Origin: Saccharomonospora amisosensis
Lineage (GTDB): Bacteria > Actinomycetota > Actinomycetes > Mycobacteriales > Pseudonocardiaceae
DNA length: 64,000 bases
Direction: 5' to 3'
NCBI RefSeq assembly: GCF_011761185.1
Contig: NZ_JAAOYM010000001.1
Coordinates: 4,402,001 to 4,466,000 of the forward strand
Shown piece by piece: positions 27,283 to 36,146 of the stretch; the stretch's first letter is position 1, and every line of letters begins with the position of its first letter. A program made the translations under genes and the position numbers. The notes beneath the pieces were generated by a model, which made no database searches, had not been told where the DNA came from, and worked only from the letters and a program-made list of their open reading frames with translations.

Positions 27283-27599
27283 TCGCCCTGCGGGGGCAGG
27301 TCCTTGATCCACTGCGGGTCGTGAGCCGTCTTACCGACCTTGGACGCCCCGCCGGGAGAGCCGAGCTCGTCGAAGAAGTCGACGTTGGCCTTGGTGTAGG
27401 CGCTCCACTCGTCCGGCACGTCGTCCTCGTAGTAGATCGCTTCCACCGGACAGACCGGCTCGCAGGCTCCGCAGTCGACACACTCGTCGGGGTGGATGTA
27501 GAGCATCCGCTCGCCCTCATAGATGCAGTCGACGGGGCACTCGTCGATGCATGCCTTGTCGAGCACGTCGACGCAGGGCTCGGCGATCACATAGGTCAC
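27279..27599 (-). CDS. fdxC: 7Fe ferredoxin FdxC
   Basis: Small electron carrier of 106 residues. Eight Cys (9, 17, 21, 25, 40, 43, 46, 50) are arranged for one 3Fe-4S and one 4Fe-4S cluster (CIDECPVDC and [11 protein letters not shown]). The acidic C-terminal half is typical of mycobacterial FdxA/FdxC-type ferredoxins. The GTG start has a GGAG site. It leads the fdxC-dapC message. Its redox partner is not shown here. Confidence 0.92.
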   Translation of the reverse strand: MTYVIAEPCVDVLDKACIDECPVDCIYEGERMLYIHPDECVDCGACEPVCPVEAIYYEDDVPDEWSAYTKANVDFFDELGSPGGASKVGKTAHDPQWIKDLPPQGE

Positions 27600-27665
27600 T
27601 GCGCTCTCCTGCTGGTGGTTTCAGTCCGGCTGGTTGCCGGACACTACGCTGTCTCGCCACGCATC

Positions 27666-27857
27666 CTAAGCCGAGGGCCCCTGTCGGGGAGGGAAGCGTT
27701 TGTCACCGGTAATCACGAATCGCGGCCTCGATTCGGCCGGTTCGGTGCCGGGCTCAGCCGTGGGTTCCGGCTCGTTGTCGACGGCCCTGGCGAAGCTGTC
27801 GGAGATTTCCCGCACCAGGTCGGCGTTGTGGCGATCGTCCTTGCGCGCGATACTCAT
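27666..27857 (-). CDS. Small hypothetical protein
   Basis: The 63-residue polar protein starts MSIARKDDRHNADLVREISD and has a Pro/Glu-rich middle. It has no signal or membrane segment. An excellent AAGGAGGG ribosome site directly before the ATG makes it a real gene. I do not recognise a family. It is divergent from the GNAT gene of the F420 operon, with 37 bases between. Confidence 0.65.
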   Translation of the reverse strand: MSIARKDDRHNADLVREISDSFARAVDNEPEPTAEPGTEPAESRPRFVITGDKRFPPRQGPSA

Positions 27858-27894
27858 CGGCCCTCCTTACTGGGCTTTTGATACCAATCTAGTC

Positions 27895-28677
27895 GTGAAC
27901 GGGGCCGAGCACATCGAACACGCATGCGCCGACGCATGGCAGGCGCTGATCGAGCGAAGGCTCGGCGAGTGGCGGTTGCGGGCCGCGGCGGATCGGGTCG
28001 GCACCGAGCGGGTTCCCTTCACCGCCCGCGCCAACAGCGCTCTGGCCGTCGGCGACCCGGGAATCGCGATCACCAGCGCACTCGACGAAGTATGTGAGTT
28101 CGCCCACGAGCAACGCATCGAGCCTGTGGTGCAGGTTGTCCACGGCGATCCGGTGGAGTCCGAGTTGCTGCGGTCGGGATGGCGGCCGTATCACGAGCAC
28201 GCGGTCGGTTGCGAGGTATCGGTCCTGGTCGGGCCGACCGGGCAAGGCGGCGAGGCAGGCGATGAGCGGATACGGATGTTGGACGCGCCGACGGCGGGCT
28301 GGTGGGAGCTCACGGTGGACTCGCCTCTGCCAACGACCGCACAGCGACATGTGCTGACCAGCGGTGACCGTGTTGGTTTCGGGGTGGCAGAGCACCAAGC
28401 AGGCACAGTGGCGGCGGTGCGCGGCGCCGTGGTCGGCGACCTGCTGCACGTCGCGCGGCTGGCGGTGCGGCAGCGGCTGCGCAGGCGCGGTATCGCGGGC
28501 GGACTCATGCGGCGGGTTTCGGCATGGGGGTCCGAACACGGCACTACTCGATGCGTTCTACAGGTCGCTGTCGGTAACAACGGTGCGCTGGCGTTGTACC
28601 AGCGCCTGGGATTCCGCGAGCACCACCGTTACCGCTACTGGGTTCCTGGCACGCCGTGGCAGGATCGGGCCCCGTGA
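27895..28677 (+). CDS. GNAT-family acetyltransferase, first gene of the F420 operon
   Basis: The 260-residue protein has a C-terminal GNAT domain (about 165-255). LLHVARLAVRQRLRRRGIAGGLM carries the acetyl-CoA pyrophosphate loop RxxGxxG, and NNGALALYQRLGFREHHRYRYW closes the fold. The N-terminal 150 residues are less clear and may be a second, degenerate GNAT half. The stop overlaps the fbiA start by four bases (GTGA), so it is coupled to coenzyme F420 synthesis. Substrate unknown. GTG 27895 is chosen because the earlier frame runs through the promoter of the divergent gene. Confidence 0.78.
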   Translation: MNGAEHIEHACADAWQALIERRLGEWRLRAAADRVGTERVPFTARANSALAVGDPGIAITSALDEVCEFAHEQRIEPVVQVVHGDPVESELLRSGWRPYHEHAVGCEVSVLVGPTGQGGEAGDERIRMLDAPTAGWWELTVDSPLPTTAQRHVLTSGDRVGFGVAEHQAGTVAAVRGAVVGDLLHVARLAVRQRLRRRGIAGGLMRRVSAWGSEHGTTRCVLQVAVGNNGALALYQRLGFREHHRYRYWVPGTPWQDRAP

Positions 28678-29669
28678 AGGTTGTCGTTGTAGTGGGCGGC
28701 GTCGGCGGGGCGCGTTTTCTGCTCGGAGTCAAGGCCGCGCTCGGGCTGCCACCGGTGGGCGAGGGCGAGTCACCTCACCAGGTCACCGCGATCGTCAACA
28801 CCGGTGACGACGTGTGGATGCACGGCCTGCGTGTCTGCCCGGACCTGGACACGTGCATGTACACCCTCGGCGGCGGGATCGACCCCGACCGGGGGTGGGG
28901 GCACGCGGGCGAGACCTGGACGGTCAAGGCCGAACTCCAGGCCTACGGTGCTGAGCCCACGTGGTTCTCGCTCGGCGACAAGGACATCGCCACGCACCTG
29001 GTCCGCACCCGCATGCTCCGCGCCGGTTACCCGCTCTCGGCGGTGACCGAGGCGCTGTGCGATCGGTGGCGCCCTGGGGCGAGGCTGCTTCCGATGGCCG
29101 ACGACCGGGTGGAGACCCACGTGGTCGTGGACGACCCGGACGTGCCAGGACAGCGCAAGGCGCTGCACTTCCAGGAATGGTGGGTGCGCTACCGCGCTTC
29201 GCTTCGAGCGCACTCGATCGTTCCCGTCGGCGCAGAGGAGGCCACCCCGGCTCCCGGTGTGCTCGAGGCGATCGCTGAAGCCGATGCCGTGCTGTTCGCG
29301 CCTTCGAACCCGGTGGTCTCGGTCGGCACCGTGCTGTCGGTTCCCGGGGTGCGGGAGGCGCTGCGCAAGACCGAGGCCGGGATCGTCGGCGTCTCACCGA
29401 TCATCGGCGGCAGGCCGCTGCGCGGGATGGCCGACGCGTGCCTCACCGCGATCGGCGTGGACACCTCGGCGGAAGCCGTGGGCAGGCTCTACGGGTCGAG
29501 ACACACGTCGGAGGAAGGGCTGCTTGACGGGTGGCTGGTACACGAGGGCGAGTCGGTCGACGTGCCGGGAGTGGCGGTCAGGGCCGTTCCGCTGCTGATG
29601 TCCGGCGTCGACGCGACGGTGAAGATGGCACTTGCCGCGCTGGACTTGTCTGGAGTGGACGTTGACTGA
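28674..29669 (+). CDS. fbiA: 2-phospho-L-lactate/PEP transferase FbiA (CofD)
   Basis: Joins the phosphoenolpyruvate- or phospholactate-derived group to the deazaflavin Fo, giving (dehydro)F420-0. The 331 residues equal mycobacterial FbiA in length. An N-terminal [15 protein letters not shown] loop, the [19 protein letters not shown] segment and [21 protein letters not shown] motifs are typical of CofD. The GTG start overlaps the GNAT stop. Its own stop overlaps the fbiB TTG start. Confidence 0.93.
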   Translation: MKVVVVVGGVGGARFLLGVKAALGLPPVGEGESPHQVTAIVNTGDDVWMHGLRVCPDLDTCMYTLGGGIDPDRGWGHAGETWTVKAELQAYGAEPTWFSLGDKDIATHLVRTRMLRAGYPLSAVTEALCDRWRPGARLLPMADDRVETHVVVDDPDVPGQRKALHFQEWWVRYRASLRAHSIVPVGAEEATPAPGVLEAIAEADAVLFAPSNPVVSVGTVLSVPGVREALRKTEAGIVGVSPIIGGRPLRGMADACLTAIGVDTSAEAVGRLYGSRHTSEEGLLDGWLVHEGESVDVPGVAVRAVPLLMSGVDATVKMALAALDLSGVDVD

Positions 29670-30999
29670 CCATGCGGCGCCAAGGCTGGAGATCATGCCG
29701 GTCGAGGGATTGCCCGAGTTCCGGCCGGGCGACGATCTCACGGGCGCCATCGCACGGCAGGCACCCTGGTTACGCTCGGGCGACATCGTGGTGGTCACCA
29801 GCAAGGTCGTCTCGAAGGTCGAGGGCAGGCTGGTCACCGTGCCGACCGATCCCGAGGAACGCGACGCCGCGAGACGCGCCCTTATCGACGAGGAGTCGGT
29901 GCGGGTCATCGCCCGCATGGGCCGCACGCTGATCACCGAGAACCCGCTGGGGATCGTGCAGGCGGCCTCGGGCGTGGACGCCTCCAACGTCGCGGGCGAC
30001 GCGATCGCACTGCTGCCCACCGACCCGGACGCATCGGCCGCGGCGCTGCGAGCAGGGTTGCGCGAACGGCTCGGCGTCGAGGTCGCCGTGGTCGTCACCG
30101 ACACGATGGGCAGGGCCTGGCGGCTCGGCCAGACCGACTTCGCGATCGGGTCATCGGGCCTTCGGGTGCTGCATTCCTACGCCGGAGCCGTGGACGGGCA
30201 GGGCAACGAGCTGGCCGTCACCGAGGTCGCGGTGGCCGACGAGGTGGCGGCTGCGGCGGACCTGGTGAAGGGCAAGCTCGGTGGCACACCGGTCGCGGTC
30301 GTTCGCGGCCTGGCCGTAGGCGACGGCACCGCCACGGCCCGCGATCTGGTGCGGCCGGTTGAGGAGGACCTGTTCCGGCTCGGCACAGCGGAGGCCATCG
30401 CGCAGGGACATCGCGAGGCGGTGCTGCTGCGCCGGTCGGTTCGGGAGTTCACCGACGAACCGGTTGACCCGGAACTGGTGCGCGCAGCCGTGGCGGCTGC
30501 GCTCACCGCGCCCGCGCCACACCACACCCGGCCGGTGCGGTTCGGCTGGCTACGCAACCGTGGGCAACGGGACAAGTTGCTTGAGGCGATGCGGGACGCC
30601 TGGCGGGCGGACCTGATCGGCGACGGCTTCACCGACGAGCAGATCGCCAAGCGGCTGCGCAGGGGCGATGTGCTGTTCGAGGCACCCGAGGTGGTTGTGC
30701 CGTTCCTGGTACCGGAGGGCGCCCACAACTATCCGGACCAGCGGCGCAACGCCTGTGAGCACACGATGTTCACCGTCGCCGGTGGCGCGGCGGTGCAGAA
30801 CCTGCTGGTGGCTCTCGCGGCCGAGGGCCTCGGCTCGTGCTGGATCTCCTCGACGATCTTCGCCCCGGAAGTGGTTCGAACCACACTGGGACTGGACTCG
30901 TCGTGGCAACCGCTCGGTGCGGTCGCCATCGGGCACCATGCCGGGCCACGACACCCGCGCGAGCCACGCGAACTGGACGAGGGCCTGATCGAATGGTGA
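29662..30999 (+). CDS. fbiB: F420-0 gamma-glutamyl ligase / FMN reductase FbiB
   Basis: Bifunctional enzyme of 445 residues that reduces dehydro-F420-0 and adds glutamates to give coenzyme F420. The N-terminal CofE domain (about 1-245; [43 protein letters not shown]) is followed by a C-terminal nitroreductase-type FMN domain (about 255-445; [14 protein letters not shown]). The start is TTG at 29662, with GGAG upstream and eight bases inside fbiA. This fits the N-terminus of mycobacterial FbiB better than the upstream ATG. Its end overlaps the Nudix start. Confidence 0.92.
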   Translation: MTDHAAPRLEIMPVEGLPEFRPGDDLTGAIARQAPWLRSGDIVVVTSKVVSKVEGRLVTVPTDPEERDAARRALIDEESVRVIARMGRTLITENPLGIVQAASGVDASNVAGDAIALLPTDPDASAAALRAGLRERLGVEVAVVVTDTMGRAWRLGQTDFAIGSSGLRVLHSYAGAVDGQGNELAVTEVAVADEVAAAADLVKGKLGGTPVAVVRGLAVGDGTATARDLVRPVEEDLFRLGTAEAIAQGHREAVLLRRSVREFTDEPVDPELVRAAVAAALTAPAPHHTRPVRFGWLRNRGQRDKLLEAMRDAWRADLIGDGFTDEQIAKRLRRGDVLFEAPEVVVPFLVPEGAHNYPDQRRNACEHTMFTVAGGAAVQNLLVALAAEGLGSCWISSTIFAPEVVRTTLGLDSSWQPLGAVAIGHHAGPRHPREPRELDEGLIEW

Positions 31000-31577
31000 G
31001 CGCACTACACATCAACGCCACCGCGGCCCTGCGGGCGTGGCGGCCCTACGAGGCCGCGCAGGAGTCACTGCGGCAGAGCTACCTCGGCTTTCTCGCGGCG
31101 CGGGAGGACGCCTGTGAGCGGTCGTGCGCCCCAGGGCACCTGACCGCCTCGGCTGTGGTGTTGGACGAGCCGGGCGAGCGGGTGCTGCTTACCCTGCATC
31201 CCCGGGTCGGCAGGTGGCTTCAGCTTGGAGGTCACTGCGAACCGGAGGACTCCTCGCTGGCGGATGCCGCGCTGCGGGAGGCGCGCGAGGAGTCCGGCAT
31301 TGAGGAGCTGACGCTGGACCCAGAGCCCGTTCGTCTCGAGGTGCACCCGATCACGTGCTCGCTGGGCGCCCCGACCCGGCACTTCGACGTGCAGTTCGTG
31401 GTGCGGGCTCCACGGGAAGCGCAGCCGGTGGCAAGCGACGAGTCGGACGACCTGCGCTGGTGGCCGGTACACGCGTTGCCCGAGGGCACAGAGGAGCTCA
31501 CGGAGTTGATCGCGGCGGCGCTCGATCGCCGCCGCACCGGCTTGACTTCGCCGCGGCCACCGCGTCACCTTGGCTGA
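30993..31577 (+). CDS. Nudix hydrolase
   Basis: The 194-residue protein carries a Nudix box near 83-105 ([20 protein letters not shown] then EESGI), which fits Gx5Ex7REUxEExGU. The fold hydrolyses nucleoside diphosphate-linked substrates. The ATG lies within the last codons of fbiB, so it is coupled to the F420 operon. Nudix genes often follow fbiB in actinobacteria, but the substrate is not known. The N-terminal 40 residues precede the Nudix core and may aid dimerisation. Confidence 0.85.
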   Translation: MVSALHINATAALRAWRPYEAAQESLRQSYLGFLAAREDACERSCAPGHLTASAVVLDEPGERVLLTLHPRVGRWLQLGGHCEPEDSSLADAALREAREESGIEELTLDPEPVRLEVHPITCSLGAPTRHFDVQFVVRAPREAQPVASDESDDLRWWPVHALPEGTEELTELIAAALDRRRTGLTSPRPPRHLG

Positions 31578-31591
31578 CACAACGAACGGCA

Positions 31592-31606
31592 CAACCCGGG
31601 GGGTTG
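31592..31606. promoter_or_regulatory. Candidate operator before the GntR gene
   Basis: CAACCC and GGGTTG form perfect 6-base inverted arms around GGG, 66 bases before the GntR start and just after the Nudix stop. Its place suits autoregulation by the YtrA-type GntR protein; this is inference only. Confidence 0.25.
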
Positions 31607-31671
31607 CAGGTGACCTCGTACGCAGCGGAGGGTCGTCGGGCCCCGTTCGCGACCGGAACGAGGGTCCAACC

Positions 31672-32037
31672 ATGATCGTCAAGATCGACCCGGCGGCGAA
31701 AACCCCGCCGTACGAGCAGGTCCGCTCCATCCTCGCCAGGCAGATCAACGACGGCACGCTCGCGGTGGGCAGCAAGCTGCCGACGGTTCGGCAGTTGGCG
31801 ACCGACCTCGGGATCGCTCCCAACACGATCGCGCGGGCCTACCGGGAACTGGAGGAGGCCGGACTCATCGAGACCAGGGGCCGCGCCGGCAGTTTCGTGG
31901 GCTCCTCCGGCGACGAGAGCAGGCAACGAGCACGCGAGGCCGCCGCCCGGTACGCCGCCACCACTCGCGGCCTCGGGCTGTCCGGCCGGGAAGCACTCGC
32001 CATCGTCAGCGCCGCACTCGAAGAACCGTCCCGGTAG
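31672..32037 (+). CDS. GntR-family regulator, YtrA subfamily
   Basis: Short GntR regulator of 121 residues. An N-terminal winged helix (PPYEQVRSILARQINDGTLA, then GSKLPTVRQLATDLGIAPNTIARAYRELEEAGLIETRGRAGSFV in full length) is followed by only about 45 residues. That matches the YtrA type, which lacks a large effector domain. ATG 31672 has a GAGGG site. It is the last gene after GNAT-fbiA-fbiB-Nudix. YtrA-type regulators usually sit beside ABC transporters; none is adjacent here. Confidence 0.82.
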   Translation: MIVKIDPAAKTPPYEQVRSILARQINDGTLAVGSKLPTVRQLATDLGIAPNTIARAYRELEEAGLIETRGRAGSFVGSSGDESRQRAREAAARYAATTRGLGLSGREALAIVSAALEEPSR

Positions 32038-32040
32038 GTC

Positions 32041-32811
32041 TCACGGCACCTGGAACTCGGAGTCGCGCAGGTCGGTGATCGCCATGTGCCCGGGCGCGTG
32101 TCCGATCGCGAAGGGCGGTTTGGAACGCATCACGGCCGCCTGCGGCGTCACCCCGCACGCCCAGAACACCGGGACCTCACCGGGCCGAATCTCCACGGCG
32201 TCTCCGAAGTCGGGGCAGGCGAGGTCGTCGATGCCGAGCAGGCCGGGAGCTCCGACGTGGACGGGAGCACCGTGCACGGCCGGGTAACGCGAGGTCACCC
32301 GCACCGCCGTTGGCACGAGCTCGGCCGGGACGGGGCGCATCGACACCACGAGTGGGCCCGACAGCGCCCCGGCTGGCCTGCACTCCCGGTTCGTGCGGTA
32401 CATCGGCACGTTGGTCCCCATGTCGATGTGCCGCACCGGCACCCCGGCCTGCTGCAACGCCGCCTCGAAGGTGAAGCTGCACCCGATGAGGAACGACACG
32501 AGGTCGTCACGCCACAGCGAGGTGACCTCCGTGCGCTCGTCCACCAGTTGCCCTTCCCGGTAGACGCGGTAGCCAGGCAGGTCGGTGCGCAGGTCCCCGG
32601 CGAAGACGGAAGCGCTGGTCTGTCCCGGCTCGGTCACGTCGAGCACCGGGCACGCCTTCGGGTTGCGCTGGGCGAACAACAGGAAGTCGTAGGCGTGCTC
32701 GCGGGGCAGACTCAGCAGGTTGGCCTGTGTCCATCCCGGGCAGTAACCGGACGTCGGCACCCGCAGGCCCGCCCTGAACTTCTGTCTGGCTTCGGCAGGC
32801 GAAAGCATCAC
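32041..32811 (-). CDS. DUF1445 / putative hydro-lyase (D-glutamate cyclase-like) protein
   Basis: The 256-residue protein is of the YcsI/UPF0317 family, often named putative hydro-lyase. It has [38 protein letters not shown] at its start and conserved [15 protein letters not shown] and [11 protein letters not shown] segments. DUF1445 is part of the mammalian mitochondrial D-glutamate cyclase, which makes 5-oxo-D-proline. Its place directly after pxpC and pxpB (17 bases) supports a role in oxoproline or glutamate turnover. The reaction itself is inferred. Confidence 0.82.
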   Translation of the reverse strand: MMLSPAEARQKFRAGLRVPTSGYCPGWTQANLLSLPREHAYDFLLFAQRNPKACPVLDVTEPGQTSASVFAGDLRTDLPGYRVYREGQLVDERTEVTSLWRDDLVSFLIGCSFTFEAALQQAGVPVRHIDMGTNVPMYRTNRECRPAGALSGPLVVSMRPVPAELVPTAVRVTSRYPAVHGAPVHVGAPGLLGIDDLACPDFGDAVEIRPGEVPVFWACGVTPQAAVMRSKPPFAIGHAPGHMAITDLRDSEFQVP

Positions 32812-32827
32812 GGCCTCATCTTCTTCT

Positions 32828-33700
32828 CTACCCTCTCCTCTTCAGCAGTGTGAATCGCAGCCGCATCCCTGGACGGGCTTGCGCCGCCTTGTCGACGTCG
32901 GCGGCCACGACCACGGCGATAACCGGGTAGCCGCCCGTCACCGGGTGGTCGGCGAGGAAGAGCGTCGGCCTGCTCGAGGGCGGCACCTGCAGTGCGCCCG
33001 CCACCATGCCTTCGCTGGGCAACTCTTCGTCGCGCACCCTTGGCAGTGCGGGCCCGTCGAGCCGGATGCCGACCCGGTTGCTCTGTGCTGTCACCTCGTA
33101 CCGAGAGCCGAGGAGGGTGGCGAGCGCGCCTTCGGCGAACCAGTCGTCCCTCGGACCCGCCATCACGCCCAGCATCAGTTCGTCGGCGGGTGGCTCACGA
33201 ACGGGGGCGAAGCCGATGGGCGGCCACTCCGAGGGCGGTGGCCCGACCGGCAGCACCGTGCCCGCCCGCAGCGGTTCGGGGCCGAGCCCCGCGAGCACGT
33301 CGGTCGAACGCGAACCCAGCACCGGCTCGACGGCGACGCCGCCGCGCACTGCCACGTAGTTGCGCAGGCCCTTGCTCGTCATGCCCAGCCGCAGCACCGA
33401 ACCCGACGGCACCCGCAGCACGGTGTTGGTCGCCGCACCCCTGCCGTCGATGGACACAGGGCAGGTCGCCCCGGTGATCACCACGGTGAGGTCACGCAAT
33501 GCCCGCGCGGCGAATCCCCCCAAGGTCACCTCGACGGCCGCCGCGTCCTCCTCGTTGCCCGCCAGCCGGTTGGCCAGCCGTAACGCGCCGCGGTCGGCCG
33601 CGCCGGAAACGCCGACCCCGATGGCAGCGAGGCCGGGGCGCCCGAGATCCTGGACCGTCGCGAGCAGCCCCGGCTCGAGCACCTCCAACCCGTGGTTCAC
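32828..33700 (-). CDS. pxpC: 5-oxoprolinase subunit C (KipA/allophanate hydrolase subunit 2 type)
   Basis: The 290-residue protein has the biotin-dependent carboxylase-like PxpC pattern ([49 protein letters not shown]). PxpABC cleaves 5-oxoproline to glutamate with ATP. The GTG start overlaps the pxpB stop (GTGA), and AGGAGG precedes it. The partner PxpA (LamB/YcsF family) is not in the window. Confidence 0.88.
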   Translation of the reverse strand: MNHGLEVLEPGLLATVQDLGRPGLAAIGVGVSGAADRGALRLANRLAGNEEDAAAVEVTLGGFAARALRDLTVVITGATCPVSIDGRGAATNTVLRVPSGSVLRLGMTSKGLRNYVAVRGGVAVEPVLGSRSTDVLAGLGPEPLRAGTVLPVGPPPSEWPPIGFAPVREPPADELMLGVMAGPRDDWFAEGALATLLGSRYEVTAQSNRVGIRLDGPALPRVRDEELPSEGMVAGALQVPPSSRPTLFLADHPVTGGYPVIAVVVAADVDKAAQARPGMRLRFTLLKRRG

Positions 33701-34308
33701 GCGACCTCCTGGAACCTGACTCGAACGCCGGGACGCAGCAACGCGGGTGGGTCCCGGTCGACGCGCCACATCTCCAACTCGGTACGCCCGATGAGTTGCC
33801 ACCCGCCGGGTGACTCGCGGGGGTAGACGCCACTGAAGGCGCCCGCGAGTGCGACGGCGCCCGAGGGCACCCGCGTGCGCGATTCCGTGCGCCTCGGCAC
33901 CTCCAGCCGGTTGGAGTCGCAGGTGAGATACCCGAACCCGGGGGCGAACCCACCGAAGGCGACCGTCCACTCGACGCCGGTGTGTTCCGCGATCACCTGC
34001 CGGGGCGTGAGGCCCGTCAGTCGGGCGACCTCGTCCAGGTCCTCACCGTCGTAGCTGACCGGGATAACCAGCGACTCGCTGTCGTGCGAGGTCGTCTCCG
34101 CGGGGCGGACCCGCCGCACGACCTGCTCGATCTCCGCCACGTCGGCGCGGAGCGGGTCAAGCCGCAGCAGCAGCGTTCTCGCGGCCGGGACGAGATCGAG
34201 CACCCCAGGTGGCGGCGCTTCGCGCAGCGCCGCATGCAGCCTCCGCACCTCGTCGAGATCGTCGAGTTCGACGAGCAGTCCCGAATCAGCACACGGCAAA
34301 ACACGCAT
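33697..34308 (-). CDS. pxpB: 5-oxoprolinase subunit B (KipI/allophanate hydrolase subunit 1 type)
   Basis: The 203-residue protein has LVIPVSYDGEDLDEVARLTG and VAFGGFAPGFGYLTCDSNRL, the PxpB/KipI hallmark, and a late GGWQLIGRTELEMW segment. Together with PxpC it forms the ATP-dependent ring-opening complex. ATG 34308 has a GGAG site. It is the first gene of pxpB-pxpC-DUF1445 and is divergent from the FadR-type regulator across 240 bases. Confidence 0.88.
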   Translation of the reverse strand: MRVLPCADSGLLVELDDLDEVRRLHAALREAPPPGVLDLVPAARTLLLRLDPLRADVAEIEQVVRRVRPAETTSHDSESLVIPVSYDGEDLDEVARLTGLTPRQVIAEHTGVEWTVAFGGFAPGFGYLTCDSNRLEVPRRTESRTRVPSGAVALAGAFSGVYPRESPGGWQLIGRTELEMWRVDRDPPALLRPGVRVRFQEVA

Positions 34309-34475
34309 AGCCAACTCCACAGTCTCGCGATCCAGCTCAGCCGCGGCTCGGCACCCTTCCGGCCGGGTGGACCGAACCGAGCGGGGCACCACCCGTCGCG
34401 ACGACACGAAGCGTGTTCGTCTCCTTCACGATGGGACCTCCCGTTTGGATGTGGTGCACAACGAACGGTACAGAG

Positions 34476-34486
34476 TTGTTGAACAA
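34476..34486. promoter_or_regulatory. Candidate FadR-type operator
   Basis: TTGTTGAACAA is a perfect odd palindrome in the 240-base region between pxpB and the divergent GntR gene. Its form (TTGT-N3-ACAA core) is like FadR-subfamily GntR sites. Binding here could control both directions. Confidence 0.45.
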
Positions 34487-34548
34487 TCCTGCAAGACTCT
34501 TGTCGAACTCGCATGTAAGCTGCGAACGACAGCCGATCGGAGGGGTGC

Positions 34549-35247
34549 ATGACTGCCACAGACCCGTGGGTGGACCTCCTCGCGGGCGACCGCTCGCTGC
34601 TGGACCGCACCAGCACCGCCGAGCGAGTGGCCGACGTGCTGCGCCAACGCATCATCGAGGGCGGCCTGCCACCCGGCACCCGGCTGTCGGAGGAGAACGC
34701 GGGTCGCGCCCTGTCGGTATCACGCAACACTCTCCGCGAGGCGTTCCGGCTGCTGGTGCACGAACGGCTGCTTGTCCACGAGTTCCACCGCGGGGTGTTC
34801 GTCCGGGTGCTCAGCGCCGAAGACGTGGTGGACCTCTACCGCATCCGGCGAATGCTGGAGACGAGCGCGGTGCGCCACGCGGACAGCGCTGGTCCGGCCC
34901 GGCTTGCCGCGCTCGACCAGGCGGTGAGCGCGGGCGAGTTGGCCTCCCAGGAGCAGCGCTGGCTCGACGTGGGCACCGCCAACATGCGTTTCCACCAGGC
35001 CATCGCGGGGTTGGCGGAAAGCCCGAGGGTGGATGAGATCATGGGACAACTACTCGCCGAACTGCGGCTGGCTTTCCACGTCATGTCCCGGCCACGCGAG
35101 TTCCACGAGCCCTACCTCGAACTCAACCGCACCATCACGGAGCTGATCGGGCAGGGTCGGCTCGCCGAGGCCGAGGCAAGGCTGGCCGAGTACTTCGACG
35201 TCGCCCAGGAACAGCTGGTGGACGCCTACCGTCAGATCGCGCGGTAG
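34549..35247 (+). CDS. GntR-family regulator, FadR subfamily
   Basis: The 232-residue regulator has an N-terminal winged helix (TSTAERVADVLRQRIIEGGL, PPGTRLSEENAGRALSVSRN) and an all-helical FCD effector domain whose metal-binding residues appear as the YRIRRMLE region, FHQAI and later His residues. A strong GGAGGGG site precedes the ATG. Divergent from pxpB-pxpC-DUF1445, it is the likely repressor of that operon. Its last 16 bases overlap the convergent AlkA-type gene. Confidence 0.88.
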   Translation: MTATDPWVDLLAGDRSLLDRTSTAERVADVLRQRIIEGGLPPGTRLSEENAGRALSVSRNTLREAFRLLVHERLLVHEFHRGVFVRVLSAEDVVDLYRIRRMLETSAVRHADSAGPARLAALDQAVSAGELASQEQRWLDVGTANMRFHQAIAGLAESPRVDEIMGQLLAELRLAFHVMSRPREFHEPYLELNRTITELIGQGRLAEAEARLAEYFDVAQEQLVDAYRQIAR

Positions 35248-36146
35248 TCCCTGACGGCGTGCCTCGGGCCGAACCTGGGACGGGAGAACCCGGCCGCCTC
35301 CAGGTAGCGCACGGCGCGCTGCCGCTGCGGGAAATACGGCGCGAGCACGGCGTGCATTCCTTCGTCGTCCAGCTCCCGGCCGAGCAGCGCGTGGCCGACG
35401 ATCGCGGGAACGTGGAAGTCACCGAAACTGACCGCGTCCGGATCGCCCCACGCCCGCTGCGCGATCTCCGCGGCGGTCCAGACACCGATTCCCGGTACCT
35501 GCCGTAGCAGCGCCCTGCCCTCGGCGCCCCGCAGCCCGCTCGCGCCCTCCAGCCGGTGCGCCACGCGGGCGGCGGCGACAAGCGCGCCTCGACGGCTGCT
35601 GTCCACACCGACCTTGTGCCACTCCCAGTCGGTGATGGAGCGGATGGCGAGCGGGGTAGGTGGCACCCGCATTCCGTGCGGCGCCGGCCCCGGCGCCGGC
35701 TCGCCGAACCAGCGGCACAGCTCTCGCCAGGAGCGGCGCGCCTCGTGGCTGGTGACCTTCTGCTCCAGCACGGCAGGTACCAGCGCGTCCCACACCCGCC
35801 CCGTCGCGCCGAGCCGCAGCCATGGCAGCCTTCGCCTGGCCATGGCCACGGCGTCGTGATGAGCGACGAAGCCGGTGTCGTCATCGTCGGCACCAAGCAG
35901 CGCCGGAAGCCCGTCGAGCAGTGCCCTGGCGCCCTGGCCCCACGCACGTGCCTGCACAACACCGTCCGTGCGCGGCCGCAGCACCATGGTCGCGGCGCCC
36001 TCGACGGTGTTCGCGGTGAGCCAGGTGAGCCCGCTGTCCTCATGCCGCAGGCAGGGGTCACCTCGCCCTCTCCGCGACGGGGCCAGCACGCCCGCGATGT
36101 CGGTACGGAAAGCAGGCCGGTAGTTCCTGGTGAGTTCAGGCATCAC
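35232..36146 (-). CDS. AlkA-like DNA-3-methyladenine glycosylase II (HhH-GPD)
   Basis: DNA repair glycosylase of 304 residues. An N-terminal beta domain is followed by the helical HhH-GPD region: LEQKVTSHEARRSWRELCRW, then the helix-hairpin-helix LRQVPGIGVWTAAEIAQRAW and the catalytic Asp region DAVSFGDFHVP. It removes alkylated bases. There is no metal-cluster Cys set. It overlaps the end of manB by 11 bases on the same strand, so it is probably co-transcribed. A second, unrelated 3-methyladenine glycosylase (tag) lies 16 kb away. Confidence 0.85.
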   Translation of the reverse strand: MMPELTRNYRPAFRTDIAGVLAPSRRGRGDPCLRHEDSGLTWLTANTVEGAATMVLRPRTDGVVQARAWGQGARALLDGLPALLGADDDDTGFVAHHDAVAMARRRLPWLRLGATGRVWDALVPAVLEQKVTSHEARRSWRELCRWFGEPAPGPAPHGMRVPPTPLAIRSITDWEWHKVGVDSSRRGALVAAARVAHRLEGASGLRGAEGRALLRQVPGIGVWTAAEIAQRAWGDPDAVSFGDFHVPAIVGHALLGRELDDEGMHAVLAPYFPQRQRAVRYLEAAGFSRPRFGPRHAVRDYRAI

